From Acidobacteriaceae bacterium (GTDB lineage Bacteria; Acidobacteriota; Terriglobia; Terriglobales; Acidobacteriaceae), in NCBI GenBank assembly GCA_030044455.1, contig JASHVU010000765.1:1-27388 (forward strand): 27,388 bases of DNA, given 5' to 3'. Numbering within the stretch: the first letter of the stretch is position 1; each line of letters opens with the position of its first letter. Shown in pieces: positions 1 to 10,900 of this stretch. Below the pieces are notes generated by a model, which was not told the DNA's origin, did not search any database, and saw only the letters and a program-made list of their open reading frames with translations. Both the position numbers and the translations under genes were made by a program.

Positions 1-318
1 GACGCGGAGTTGCCCTTCGATCAGAACGAGGTGCTGGCGCTCATCGCTCCACGGCCGATTTACATCGCCAGCGCGATCCTCGATGAAAACGCCGATCCAC
101 AGGGCGAGTTTCTCGGGGCACTGGCGGTTACACCGGTGTATCGCTTCCTGGGAACCACCGGCCTGCCCACCACCGAGTGGCCGCCGGTCGACCAGCCCAT
201 ACTTGGCCGGGTGAGCTACCACGTTCGCCGCGGTGTACACAGTGTGACCGCTTTCGACTGGGAGCAGTATCTGCGTTTCTGCGAAGCATACGTGAAGCCC
301 GGTGCGGATTTGAGGTAA
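1..318 (+). CDS. Glucuronoyl esterase-like alpha/beta hydrolase (CE15), C-terminal fragment
   Basis: The frame is open from the first base of the window, so only the last 105 residues are present. The visible part reads [19 protein letters not shown] near its start, which matches the conserved stretch before the final strand of CE15 esterases, and ends with a [14 protein letters not shown] block. In that family this block carries the catalytic histidine (H in GVHSVT). CE15 enzymes cleave the ester between 4-O-methyl-glucuronic acid of xylan and lignin alcohols and are normally exported. The nucleophile serine and signal peptide lie outside the window and cannot be checked. A related acetyl-xylan or unassigned alpha/beta hydrolase is the main alternative. 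The next gene on this strand is more than 900 bp away and appears unrelated. Confidence 0.75.
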   Translation, partial: DAELPFDQNEVLALIAPRPIYIASAILDENADPQGEFLGALAVTPVYRFLGTTGLPTTEWPPVDQPILGRVSYHVRRGVHSVTAFDWEQYLRFCEAYVKPGADLR

Positions 319-576
319 AGCATTTAGTTTCAATCATTTGCCACTGGTCCGTGCATTTGCGTTGAATTTCCCCCTTCTGCGCTACATTCAAATCAGGGCA
401 GAGAATCCTCCTGAAAAACGGCAGCCCCGAATCGCTCGCTGACCATCGGCCGTCGAACCCGGGGCTCATCGGTTTCGGAGTGATTTCGCGCTGCGGTGCT
501 CGCAAATGCCGAACCTTTAGTTTCATAAAGTTGCATCGAGAGAGGCGCAGAGAATGGTAGATAACCCGTTTCATTT

Positions 577-673
577 CAATATTCTGGCCGCAACGCCTTG
601 ATTGTAATGCGTTTAGCGCAAAACTTTTTCGCTAACCGCATGAAAACAATCAAGTTATTTTCGGAGAATACTG
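577..673. repeat. Large imperfect inverted repeat
   Basis: The inner arms are 597-618 and 630-654. They share CTTGATTGT, then ATGCG, then TTAGCG on opposite strands and enclose an 11-nt AT-rich loop. Outer arms TATTCT (580-585) and AGAATA (665-670) continue the symmetry, and C577/A578 pair with T672/G673. The fold would be a cruciform or long hairpin 570 nt before the sugar transferase ATG. No U-run follows on either strand that would make it a simple intrinsic terminator. It may be a leader element or the remnant of a small mobile palindrome. Confidence 0.6.
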
Positions 674-761
674 GGGGGGTATGCCATCGCCGCGAAGCCA
701 ACCAGAAACAGACCCGAGCTGGAAGCTGGGAGTTGCAGCAACTGCTGGGTTGCTTAAGCCT

Positions 762-782
762 GGCGACTGTCGTCAAGTCGCC
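762..782. repeat. Perfect 7-bp hairpin
   Basis: GGCGACT (762-768) and AGTCGCC (776-782) are exact reverse complements around a 7-nt loop. It is followed at 799-827 by a second stem, CCCCAG/CTGGGG, with a 17-nt loop. The two stems lie in the untranslated region before the sugar transferase gene and could form part of a folded leader. No U-run follows. Confidence 0.45.
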
Positions 783-1244
783 GCGACACCCCGGGGCCCC
801 CCAGTGAATGATTTGTATTTGCTGGGGTAGGACGACACGGAGTCGACGACCTCTCTCAATCCTCAATACGGCGCACTTACCCGGCAATTGCTCCGGTTTC
901 CGAGTTCTTATCTGAGAGTCTGAAGTTTTGCCGGGCGTTCGCATTGAATTCCGGGTGCCGCTCCTGGCGTGTGGAAGTCTCTCCGAGCGCACCAAGACTC
1001 GTTCATGGAGCCGAATCGGCCCGGGCGTCCAGGTTAACGGCGCCCTCGAAGCCGTTCCTTTTCGCAGGTGACCCGGAGCACAGATAAAACCGAGTCCAAG
1101 GCGGAAAGTAAGATTACCGCCGGGAAAGTATGTTTGCCTCAAATTGATGGAAGTAATGGACGTGACCGCTGGATCAGTTTCCAGCTGTCCCTCATGGGCG
1201 TGAACGCCGGCGGGGACGCACCAGTCTTGAGTGGAACGATCGCC

Positions 1245-1904
1245 ATGAGGAATCCGGCAATCATTGATGCTGTTCGCGGGCTCGATCCGGCGCAAGTCCT
1301 GATTGAGACTGATGACGCGGTACAGAACCAGAGGTCACGTGTCGGCAAGCGGCTTTTCGATATTGCGCTCGCCCTGCCCTTGTGCTTTCTCGCATTTCCG
1401 CTGCTGATCGTGATTGGCATTCTGGTGCGGCTCACATCAAGGGGTCCGGCCATCTACTGGTCTCTTCGCTTGGGAAAAGACAATCGACTCTTCCGCATGC
1501 CCAAGCTGCGTACCATGTGCGACTACGCCCCCCAGCTTGCTACGCATCTCTTCACCGACGCACAGCAGTATCTGACTCCCGTTGGCGACTTCCTTCGCCG
1601 TACCAGTCTCGATGAGCTGCCGCAGATCTTCAGCATTCTCATCGGCGATCTGAGCTTTACAGGCCCGCGGCCGGCGCTTTTTAACCAAAGTGATTTAATC
1701 AACCTGCGCACCGATCTCGGGATTCACAAACTCACGCCCGGGCTCACCGGATGGGCACAGGTGAACGGCCGCGACGGCCTCAGCGTGGAAGAGAAGGTGG
1801 GATTTGACGTCGAGTATATGCGCCAGCAATCATTTCTCTTTGACCTTCGAATCCTGGCCATAACCGTCAGTAAGGTGCTGTCGCGCGAAGGGGTAAGCCA
1901 CTGA
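1245..1904 (+). CDS. Phosphoglycosyl transferase (bacterial sugar transferase family)
   Basis: This is a 219-residue small monotopic phosphoglycosyl transferase of the PglC/WcaJ-catalytic type. It would move a sugar-1-phosphate from a UDP-sugar to undecaprenyl phosphate at the inner face of the membrane, the first step in building a lipid-linked glycan. Motifs: KRLFDI followed by a re-entrant hydrophobic helix (about residues 35-62), KLRTM (87-91), the catalytic Asp-Glu pair in SLDELPQ (D123, E124), SFTGPRP (137-143) and PGLTGWAQVNGRDG (165-178). The longest frame starts at GTG 1068, but the extra 59 residues have no family counterpart and that GTG lacks a clear ribosome site. ATG 1245 gives the usual family length. 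The dehydratase gene follows after 71 bp in the same direction, suggesting one transcript. The sugar donor cannot be told from sequence. Confidence 0.88.
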   Translation: MRNPAIIDAVRGLDPAQVLIETDDAVQNQRSRVGKRLFDIALALPLCFLAFPLLIVIGILVRLTSRGPAIYWSLRLGKDNRLFRMPKLRTMCDYAPQLATHLFTDAQQYLTPVGDFLRRTSLDELPQIFSILIGDLSFTGPRPALFNQSDLINLRTDLGIHKLTPGLTGWAQVNGRDGLSVEEKVGFDVEYMRQQSFLFDLRILAITVSKVLSREGVSH

Positions 1905-1975
1905 AGTGGAGAGCAACCGGAATTGACCAGGGAGGCGCTAGTCGGCTCGATCAAGGGCGAACGGAATGAGGGACG

Positions 1976-3121
1976 ATGCAGAGCAAGTTGAAATCCCTGG
2001 TGGGGCGCGAAACAGTGCGACTCGAACAGACATTGATACGCGCAACGATCAAGGGCCGCGTCGTGCTGGTAACCGGGGCGGCGGGCTCCATCGGCGCAGA
2101 GCTATGCCGCCAGATCGCACGCTTCGGCCCGGCTGCCATCGTCGGCTTCGAGATCGCCGAGTCGCCGTTGTTCGAAATCAACCGCGAGATGCGGCACGCG
2201 TATCCCAATGTCCCGTTCTTCGCCGAGATAGGCAATGTGCAGAACCGTGCGCGTCTCAATGAAGTTTTTTTGAAGCACCGGCCCGAGCTGGTCTATCACG
2301 CAGCCGCCTACAAGCACGTTCCACTGATGGAGGAGAATCCTTTCGAGGCCATCGAGAATAACGTCTTTGGGACCCTCAACGTAGCCCGCGCCGCGAGCGA
2401 GTACGAGGTAGCCAGCTTCATCCTGATCTCGTCAGACAAAGCCGTGCGGCCCACCAGCGTGATGGGTGCAACCAAGCGCGTCTCAGAACTTCTACTGCAA
2501 AACTTGCAGAATGGCGGCATGCAGTTCATCGCGGTGCGATTCGGTAATGTGCTGGACTCGAACGGCAGCGTAATTCGCATCTTCAAAAAACAGATTGCCG
2601 CCGGCGGCCCGGTTACCGTGACGCACCCCGAGATGCGCCGGTATTTCATGACGATCCCTGAAGCCTGCCAGCTTGTGTTGCAGGCCTCGGCCGTCGGCGC
2701 TGGCGGCCAGATTTGCGTGCTCGACATGGGCCAGCCGATAAAAATCGTGGACCTGGCGAGAAACTTGATTCAACTCGCGGGACTCAAGCCGGACGAGGAC
2801 ATCAAAATTGAATTCACCGGCGTCCGTCCCGGCGAAAAGCTATTTGAAGAGCTCACCTCGATGCTCGACGATACAGTTCCAACCGATCACGAGCAGGTAC
2901 GCATCTTTGTCGGCAATCTAAAGCCGCAGTTCGACATCGACGCCTGGCTTCGATCGCTCAAGGGCATCTGCACGACCCGCAATACGGCCCGGCTGGTGGC
3001 GGCGCTTAAAGAGATGGTGATCGACTACACCCCAAGCCAGTATCTGTTAAAGGAAATTGAAGACGCAAAAGATGGTGGACTGCAGCTTGCGGGAAAAGCC
3101 GAGCAGCACTCCATTCCATGA
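1976..3121 (+). CDS. FlaA1/CapD-type nucleotide-sugar 4,6-dehydratase (short form, SDR)
   Basis: A 381-residue extended short-chain dehydrogenase/reductase. The NAD(P)-binding motif VTGAAGSIG is at residues 32-40, and the active-site block SSDKAVRPTSVMGATKR is at 152-168. The S-D-K triplet and an M-x-x-x-K pair (M163, K167) replace the usual Y-x-x-x-K of SDR enzymes, a variation known in PglF-like UDP-GlcNAc 4,6-dehydratases. The RPGEKLFEEL block typical of the family is present near residues 285-294. The N-terminal membrane and nucleotide-binding domains of long CapD/PglF proteins are absent, so this is a soluble form. Likely product: a UDP-4-keto-6-deoxy-hexosamine for glycan synthesis. No aminotransferase or acetyltransferase partner is visible here. 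GAGGG lies only 3 nt before the ATG, which is close for a ribosome site. Confidence 0.85.
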   Translation: MQSKLKSLVGRETVRLEQTLIRATIKGRVVLVTGAAGSIGAELCRQIARFGPAAIVGFEIAESPLFEINREMRHAYPNVPFFAEIGNVQNRARLNEVFLKHRPELVYHAAAYKHVPLMEENPFEAIENNVFGTLNVARAASEYEVASFILISSDKAVRPTSVMGATKRVSELLLQNLQNGGMQFIAVRFGNVLDSNGSVIRIFKKQIAAGGPVTVTHPEMRRYFMTIPEACQLVLQASAVGAGGQICVLDMGQPIKIVDLARNLIQLAGLKPDEDIKIEFTGVRPGEKLFEELTSMLDDTVPTDHEQVRIFVGNLKPQFDIDAWLRSLKGICTTRNTARLVAALKEMVIDYTPSQYLLKEIEDAKDGGLQLAGKAEQHSIP

Positions 3122-3153
3122 AACGCCGGCCCACGACTGGGGCGAAACTCGCG

Positions 3154-4983
3154 CTACATCGCTCCCGTCTTCCACTCATATCGAACCGTCTGGTGAAGCG
3201 CTCCGCCTTTCCAAAAGGCACTTACCTCCTCCGTTCGCATCGCTGCGAAGGTGCTGCTCAGGCTGGCTAGGTTATGCGAGAAAAACTGCGGCGCCTGACC
3301 GGAGCCGTCATCGTTTGAATCTGTGTTTGCATTCGCGTTCACGCCGTCCATCAGTTGTGTTGCGCGTGCAAAATTCGCGCCTTCGGTTTCGTGATCGAAC
3401 CCGCTGAGCATCACTAAGGCCTGGCCCGCCGGCGATGCCGCGGTACTCGCCTTTCGCATCATGGCGTTCAGCATTGCCACATCGTCGCTGATCATGCAGT
3501 ACCGGCCGTCGATGGCAAAGGCCAGTGGTGCGATTCCATCGAGTGCAAAGTAGGTTCGCGCCTCCGGCGCCTGCTTCCATTCAATTCCCAAGTTGCCAGC
3601 CGTCAGTTGCGGAGCCAGCGCCTGAGCGATCGCCGCCTCAACATCGCTCGCGCTCCAGGGCTTCTGGGATTCGAGCACGACGGCCGAGCGGAATCCCACA
3701 AATACGCCGTCCGGTTGCGAGACGCTCTTGTCAACAACGAGCATCGTGTCCGGCTGTTCCGCTTCAAGCAGGCTACGCAAGCCCGCAAGTTCCGCGCCCT
3801 TTGGTGGAACGACTGCGGGCGGTAGGTCGATGCGCGTCTCGAGATCGTCTTCGGCGCCGGCCTGCGCCGCAGCCTCGACCTCCGGCGGCGCAGCTGTGCG
3901 ATCCGCATAGCCGGCCAATTTGCGCGAGAGCAGCCGTGCGTCGATCGTCTCAAGAATGCGCTCTACTCCTGGCGCGGCTTCTGCACGATAGTATCCCGCG
4001 CCTTCAGGCACGAGTGCTCTCATCTGCCCAAGATCATTCTGCTCAGCGTTGGCGCTCTCCGGCGACTTGGGCAACAGCACTCGCTCCTCATGAAACTCGC
4101 CGCGCGTGCGGTATAGATCGCTGATTGCGGCACGATAATGACCCATGTCGGTGATGTTCTGCTGAACCCAGTAGCTGCGGAAGTACGGCGAAGGAACGAG
4201 CCGCGAAAGATCGAGGACCATGCGCAAATCGCCCGGCCCCTCGCCGGACTTCGACGATGTTTGCGTTACTTCGGCAAACCATCCGTCGTTGTCGAGCGCT
4301 TGCTGGTTCTGGTTCTCGATCAGTGCCAGCGCGCCGGCCAGCAGATCTTCGCGCGTGGCCAGCAGCAGATAGTCGCCCCAAGCAGCAAAGGCAACGGAGC
4401 GTGCCGAGCCGCTTCCTTGACCATTTTGATCGCCGTCCCCACTGCTCGCGCCACCGGTGCTTCGCACATAGAAGACGACATCGCCCACCTTGCGTGTTTC
4501 AAAGTCGTTGCGAGACTGCATCAAACCGGTTTGCATGGCCTGCGCGTTGGGCATGTGCGTAATGTAAAGAAACTCGAGCTTGCCGATGTCGTAGAGCGCC
4601 AAGGCACTCTCCTTACCTGCAATCTGTTTAAGGAACGCCATGTCTGGTTTCTGTCCCGCAGCGCCGGCAAACTCACCCTGCGCATCGCCGAGCCGCCCGA
4701 AGAGCCGCGACCGCGAGAAGACTTCGAAGTTGTCGCTCTTGAGCCAAAGCTGTTTCTCAGGTGATGTATTCCAGTCGTGCAGCAAACCGGCAAAGTCGGG
4801 CGACTCAATATAGAGCTGCGCCCCCGACGGCATCCAGGCAGCCATTGACCTGGCCGGCGCAGACCCAGATTCAAGCGCTGCCCACGCCGCCAGTGCGGCC
4901 GCAAGCACGCCGCCGCCGATCGCAATCTTCCGAGCTTTACCCGCCCGCGCAAGACGGCGCACGATCATACCGAGCTTTGTCAT
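3154..4983 (-). CDS. Membrane-anchored protein of unknown function, last gene of the propeller/VWA/TPR operon
   Basis: 609 residues. A basic N-terminus is followed by one hydrophobic segment (about residues 19-37) with no obvious cleavage site, so the rest probably projects from the inner membrane into the periplasm. The body begins with a WMPSGAQLYIESPDFAGLL stretch reminiscent of DUF3352-type proteins; this is only a resemblance. A glycine/serine-rich linker lies near residues 180-195, and acidic Asn/Asp-rich stretches occur near the C-terminus. No enzyme motif was recognised. Its ATG overlaps the TGA of the giant TPR gene (ATGA at 4980-4983), and an AAAGGAG ribosome site sits 7 nt upstream inside that gene. 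The two are therefore probably translationally coupled. It converges with the dehydratase gene with only 32 bp between stops. Confidence 0.8.
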   Translation of the reverse strand: MTKLGMIVRRLARAGKARKIAIGGGVLAAALAAWAALESGSAPARSMAAWMPSGAQLYIESPDFAGLLHDWNTSPEKQLWLKSDNFEVFSRSRLFGRLGDAQGEFAGAAGQKPDMAFLKQIAGKESALALYDIGKLEFLYITHMPNAQAMQTGLMQSRNDFETRKVGDVVFYVRSTGGASSGDGDQNGQGSGSARSVAFAAWGDYLLLATREDLLAGALALIENQNQQALDNDGWFAEVTQTSSKSGEGPGDLRMVLDLSRLVPSPYFRSYWVQQNITDMGHYRAAISDLYRTRGEFHEERVLLPKSPESANAEQNDLGQMRALVPEGAGYYRAEAAPGVERILETIDARLLSRKLAGYADRTAAPPEVEAAAQAGAEDDLETRIDLPPAVVPPKGAELAGLRSLLEAEQPDTMLVVDKSVSQPDGVFVGFRSAVVLESQKPWSASDVEAAIAQALAPQLTAGNLGIEWKQAPEARTYFALDGIAPLAFAIDGRYCMISDDVAMLNAMMRKASTAASPAGQALVMLSGFDHETEGANFARATQLMDGVNANANTDSNDDGSGQAPQFFSHNLASLSSTFAAMRTEEVSAFWKGGALHQTVRYEWKTGAM

Positions 4984-7900
4984 CGCTGCGCTCCTTTGCT
5001 GTGATCTGCAGCCGCTATGCGTGGCCGTACAGCAATGGGCTGATCGAGCGACTCTTGTATCACCGGTCTGCGGCTTGCGTTCTCGGTGTCCACGGCCATC
5101 CGAGCTTCAAGCGCAGTTCTATGGGCTTCGAGCTGCATAGTGTCACTTGATTCATCACCCAGCGAGATAGCGGTGGCAATCCAACTCACAGTCGAAGGCA
5201 GATTTCCAATGCGTTCGTAGATTACCGCCAGCTCGCTTGCGACTTTGAATCGCTGGTCTTCAGGAACCTGCGGAAGCACCGTTTCAGCGGCTGACGTCTC
5301 ACCTTCATCACCGTACCTCTGTGCCCATCGCGGTATGGGATAAGTGTTGCTACTGTTGTTTACCAGCGGGTCGATTGCTGCAAGAGCCATGGCGTTATGG
5401 CCAAGCGCAAACTCCTTTTCAAACAGCATCAGTCGCGCCTCGTCGCTGGGGCCGCTGGCGAGGGCATCGAGCAAGATAGGCTCAGCATTTGCGGCGGAGC
5501 GCGCTGCGGCAATCCGGCTGGCGAGATAGTACGGACGATTCGCCGCCTCCGGTGTGATCTTCGCGCCGGATGCAAGCAAAGTCAGCTCGTCAGTCCCGGC
5601 GTTTGCCGGTTTAGCCGCACCACTCAGCGCAGTCGCCGCCTCAACCCGCACGCCGTATGCAGCGGAACTGTCTTGCGCAAGCTGAACCAGCATTGCTTGC
5701 GCGTCGGCAACTTTCACTTGAGCCTTCAACTCCGCGCGCGCCAGTCGCAGCTCGTAGTCCAGCTCCCAAGGTACACCGCTTTTGAGAGGCGTCAGAAACT
5801 CGAGCGCCTCCGTATCGTGACCGGTTCGCTCAAGCAGCGATGCGGCCGAGTCGAGACTACTGTAGAGGTCCGCTGAAAGCGCGAGTGAGCGCAACTGCTC
5901 TAACGCATCCGGCATATCGGCTGCGGCAATCTCAGCCTCGGCCAGTGACAGATAATCGCCGGGCAATGCAACGCCCGATTCCTGCCGGCGCCGCAGCACA
6001 TATTCCAGCAGCAGGCTCGCCGACCTGCTGTCGTGCTGCGAAAGCAGCGTCTGCGCCGCCTTGTCGAAGATCTCAAGGTCGCCGCTGGATCCGCCATCGT
6101 TATCCTCCTGGCTTAATGCTTCCTGCTTCTTTTCATATGATGTGAGCCATTCGGCCAGCTTACCCCCATGCGCTGCGATCTGGATCTCAATCGGCAGCAA
6201 CTCATCGCTGTGGCTGGTGCGCGCCTCCGGCGTAATCGCATCCAGCATCTGCGCTGCCTGGGCGTAGTGTTTATCTCCCAAGTAGTAGTCGATCAGCCGT
6301 ATTTGCGCATCGGCCAACTCGCCTGCATGCTGCTCGTTGGTCATCCCGTTCTGGCGCTGCTCCGCAGTCAGAGGCTGTCGCGCCAGATCGACCTCCTTCT
6401 CAAGCACCACGCCCTTTTGCAGCTGCGGAATCCATGACACGAAGCGAAGCTGTGAAATCTCATCAGCAGGATCCTTGGCGGCCATGGCCAGGTCGATGAC
6501 CCACTCAATGGCCTGTTTCGGATCGTCGAGCGACAGGAATGCCGCTTGAAACAGACCATCAGTCTGCCACGAGCCGTTCCTGGCAACATACGAGCGCACT
6601 ACCGCATCCATTTCGGGTTTCAGCGTCAGCGCCAGCTTCTTCTCGCCAAGGTGAGCGGTGATCGTTGAGAAGTTGGTCCAGAAAGTTGCCGGAACCGCGC
6701 GCACATCAACTTGCCCGCGCAGAATTCCGAGAGCCGTCTTCCAGTCCTCAATAGCGCCATTGCGATTGCCGCCGGACCACTCGATCTCAGCCATGGCATC
6801 ATAAATCCCGGCGGTGTGTGGAGACAGTTGCAAACCCTCGCGATACTCGTTGAGCGCCTTCTCCAGCTCTCCCGCATCGGCATATGCCTGCGCCAGCGCT
6901 TCGTAACTCGCCAGGTTCGACGGGTCGTCTTCAAGCCCGGCGGCAATGTAGTCCTCTTCATCGCCATGGCCTGCAACGCTGCGATAAACTCCGTAGCGCA
7001 TGCCGTAATAGAACCAGGTATGTCCGGCCAACTGGCTCGCCGAATCAAATTTTTGCGTCACCCGCTCGCCAATGGTTTGGTCGCTCACAGATGCCGCAAA
7101 CGCTGCGTTGGTCGAGTCCGATTTGTTGTCGAAGTAGAGTCCAAGCAGCGCGGTGTTCGCGGTCTTCCAGATTGCCGGGCGCTGACGCGCAGAGACGGCA
7201 GCCGTGATGTGGGCTTCGTCGGAGTTTAGCAGCAGATAATTCGCTGCCGCATCGCTTGTGTCGGTTGAAGACCGGCCAGCAAGTGTCTCAAGCCGGTCGG
7301 GCGCATGCTTCAGCAACAGTTTGAAGTAATCGGCTCGCAGATCGTTCATGGCCTGCGAATCGGCGCCGATGCTTTCCATCACCGCCAGCGCACTGGTTTC
7401 GTTGCCGCCCTGGAGATACACATTGGCGGCGTGCATCTGCATGTTGGTCCGGCGCGAGCCGCTCAGCGTGCCGGCATACACCTCCAGCACGCGTCCCAAC
7501 TCGTCAAAGCGCAGGCGGGCGGTCTCGAGCGCAATCAGCGGATCAATCTGGCGATCAGCAATTGCGCCACCGCCGCGAATCAGTTCAGTGCGCCACTGTT
7601 CTTCCACGTCAAGCAACCCCGCCTCGTGCGCTGCAGGCACCCATATTTCAGCCAGCTGTTCGGGCGATGCACTTGCGCGATCATTCGTGAGAAATTGCGC
7701 GAATTCCACTTTCTCCTCTGGCGTAAAGAACTCGCCCACGCTGCGGCCCATCTCGATGACCGCCTCCCGGAAATTGTTCCGTGCTGCAAGCTTTCGACTC
7801 GCAACCGTGCGCGCGCGCCATTGGGCGTCGGTCACCGAAGCCAAACCGCGCTTCTCCACCTGCTCGGCCATGATCGAGGGTGAGGACGCTGAAAGCGCTT

Positions 7901-10900
7901 CCGTCGCATCGCGTACCGCAAGCAGCGTTTGATAAGCCTGCTGCTGTCGCCGCTGGCGAGTCTCAATACGCGCGTAAAGGACGGCGCCCGATGCATCATC
8001 TGGCTGCAGCAAATCGTTGCCCGCGAGTTTCACACCCTGTTCGGCAAACTGCCGCGCCGGGTCGATGAGGCCCCACTCCTCCAGCTGTTTCGCAATCCTG
8101 AATTCGTCGTTCGCGCGCTCCTGATGCCCATCGCTCCAGATCGTTTTGAGCGCCTGCACCGCGAGATCGACCTTGCCCTGCCGCACCCGCACCTTCGCCT
8201 CATCCAGTATCCACTGCGGGTCTTTATAGGTAAGCACGTAAAGCCGCTCGTAGTCGGCGCACGCATCGTCATAGCGCTGCAGCTGTTCTTCAAGTGCCAC
8301 GCGCTCGATGTAAAGATCGCTGCGGTCCCTGCGAATTACAATCGCGTTGTTATAGGCGGCGATGGCTGCGTCGTCGTCGTGGAAAGCCCTCTCGGCCCGC
8401 GCCAGGATTATGGCAAAGCGCGAGTCGCTGGGTGAATTGCTGACCGCCTCTTTGCCGAATGCCACGAGCTGCTGTTCGCAGTGATAGCGAAGCGCGAATG
8501 CAGTAGACTCGGCCAGCAAACCCTGGTCCTCAGGATAGGCGCCAAGCAACGCAATGTACTGCTCCATCGCGCCCGAGTAGTTTTTTAATCGCGTCAGCGC
8601 CGGAATCAGGCTGCGCTGCAGCTCGGCCCTCCGCGCCGTGCGTTCATTGCGACTCATGGGTGCAGCCTTGAGATTGGTAATCTTCGAAAGGTAAAAGTCC
8701 CGCAACCCAGCATCGTCGCCGGCACGCGCGTAGGTTTGTGCCATTGCGGCAACATATTGTTGGTTGAATGGCGAAGCAGCGAGGAGCGGAGCAATCAGCT
8801 CGCGAGCTTGCGCGGTCGAGCCCATCTGGCTGGCCTTGTCTGCAGCCTCAAGTGCAAACTGTGTTGCAAGACTGGGCGCCGCTGCTTTCTCAGCCTCAAT
8901 CAGCGCCGTCACCGCGCGCGGCCGCTGTCCGTCGCGCCAGTTCAAGTCCACTTCGGCTCGCACCACTCCCAGAATGCGCGGGTTCTGCCGGTAGAGTTCA
9001 TCAACGATCGCCAGCGCCTGCGCCGGCTGCTTCTGTTGTTCAAAAGCGTTGGCCAACTCAAGCTGAAGCTGCATGCGACGGATAGGATCGCTGGCAAGCA
9101 CAATCTGTTTCTCAAGTGCGGCGTTGCTTTGCGCCGTCAACGCATGAGCTTGGGCAACCTGCCGGACTGCGTCGAGCAGGTCAGATGAGGTCGCGTTTGC
9201 AACTGCCCGAGCAAGCAGCCCGGCCAGTTCATCGCCACGCTGCAGCGCCAACAAAACGTCTACGCGTAAATTGAGAGCCGCAAGAGATGTGCCGTCGGCT
9301 GCTACGGCCTGAACCGTCGCAGAGTCAACCGCATCGCGCGTGGCAGGCCGCGCAGCCAAAGCCAGCAGCCGGTTGCGCGCATCCGAGTTTCCATTGCCGG
9401 CAAGTGCGGCCAAGGTATATTCATGCACCGCGGCAGCTGGGTTGCCCAAGTTCTCGTCAATTGCGCCCGCCTCGTATCCATAGAGCGCGGGTTGGTGGAA
9501 TTTTGCGCGCGCTGAGTCGATCTCGTTGAGCGCGTCGTCAAACCTAAAGTAGTCCCAGAAGACTGTAGCCGCTTGCAAATAACCGTCGGGCGAGCCGGGA
9601 CGCATCGCCGGCATCTGTCGCCAGAAACTCGCGGCTTCAGTCATGCGGCCGCGGTCGGCGTAGATGTCTCCGATATGTGCCAGCCTATCGAGATCGCCCG
9701 GCGACGCGAGTAGCAGATTCTTCTCAACGGCGACTGCGCGATCGGTATCGTGCGAATTGAAATATGCCAGTGACCGGAAGACATTCGAAGCTTGCTCGCC
9801 GATGTGCTGGTCGGCCGGATAGGCTGACGCCAGCTCGCTGACCAGCGGTGCACTCTGCTCAAAGTGCGAAGACCAGATATCCGCTTGAGTCAGTTCGTTC
9901 AATGCAGCATAATCGCGCAGGCCTGCCATGTGAGCCGCATACCGCGTATCGACTTCGAGCTCCAATTGTGCCATTTCGGATTTCAAATGGCCAGTCCTGC
10001 TCAGCTCGTCAAAGAACTCCGACTGAAGATCGGGCGACTCAAACCAGTACTCCTGCAGCAGCTGCAAACGCTTATCCTGGTCGGCAGTCGGCCGTGTGTT
10101 ATATGCGTTCAGCAGATTCCGCACAAAGACCAGATCGTGTGGAAAGCGCCGGTGCGCGTATAGATTTACCTGCACGTAATACTGGGGTGCGGTCTGGTTC
10201 ACGCTGGCGAAGTACGATTCGAGCTCTGTGCCCTGGAACGTGTCCACCACCTGGCGCGTGAGGGCGGCGTATTGCTCGTACCTCCGTTCGCGCAGGTAGA
10301 ATCGCCCTAGCTTGTCATACCAGCTTTTGTCGGGGAACTTCTCCATCGCTCGCTTGTACACTTCTTCTTCTTGTTCATCGAATCGATTCTGACGCAGGAA
10401 CTCCGCCAGCCGCCCGTAAATGCCGGGATCATTCGGGTCGCGGTCAACTTCGCGCCGCAAAACAGCCAGCGCATGCGGTAACTGTCTGAGGGAGGTGAGG
10501 CGCGCAAGATATCGCTCAAGCACTTGGGAGTATTCGCTCGCCGGAGACGCAGCAACCTGTGTGGTTGGCGCTGCCGGAGCTGCCTCGAGTGCGCGCCCTT
10601 GCGATAAATCCTGGGGCTGTGAAGAAGCTGGAGGATTCTCCGAGTCATTCCCAATCTCTGAAGGACCCGCATTGTCATTCGCAGCAAGCCCGGATTGAGA
10701 TTCCGTGGCTAGTGGTCGGCCCTTTGCCGCAGCGGCCAATTCAGCCAGCATCCGATCGTACATGCCAAACTCGTCCTGCGCACGATCCTGGCGGGCATAA
10801 GCATCGGCAACTTCCATCGCGACTCCGTAGCGGTTCGTGCCAGACGGGAACTGTGCAAGGTACGCCGACCCTTCGCGAATGACTGCGTCGCTCAATCCGT

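Larger units (their letters stand above)
319..1244. other. Long non-coding region upstream of the sugar transferase
   Basis: No convincing gene lies here. The open frames on both strands have poor composition and no recognisable domain. The stretch contains a large imperfect inverted repeat (577-673), a perfect 7-bp hairpin with a 7-nt loop (762-782) and a 6-bp hairpin with a 17-nt loop (799-827). The sugar transferase frame is open back to a GTG at 1068, so 1068-1244 could be coding if that start is used. The region is long enough to hold a promoter and a structured leader for the downstream glycan genes. I did not recognise a known riboswitch. Confidence 0.5.

Noticed and set aside
598..807. 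Small plus-strand frame of 69 codons (ATG at 607)
   Set aside because: It lies across the large inverted repeat and two hairpins, has no ribosome site and resembles no small protein I know.
319..1067. A cyclic-di-GMP (GEMM) riboswitch before the glycan genes
   Set aside because: The leader has hairpins, but the conserved GCAAAGC-type core of GEMM was not found.
1068..1244. N-terminal extension of the sugar transferase from GTG 1068
   Set aside because: No ribosome site, and the 59 added residues have no counterpart in the family. Not excluded, only less likely.
576..1295. 239-codon open frame on the minus strand
   Set aside because: Composition is random-looking and Arg/Pro/Cys-rich, no domain is visible, and it runs antisense through the inverted repeat and the start of the sugar transferase.
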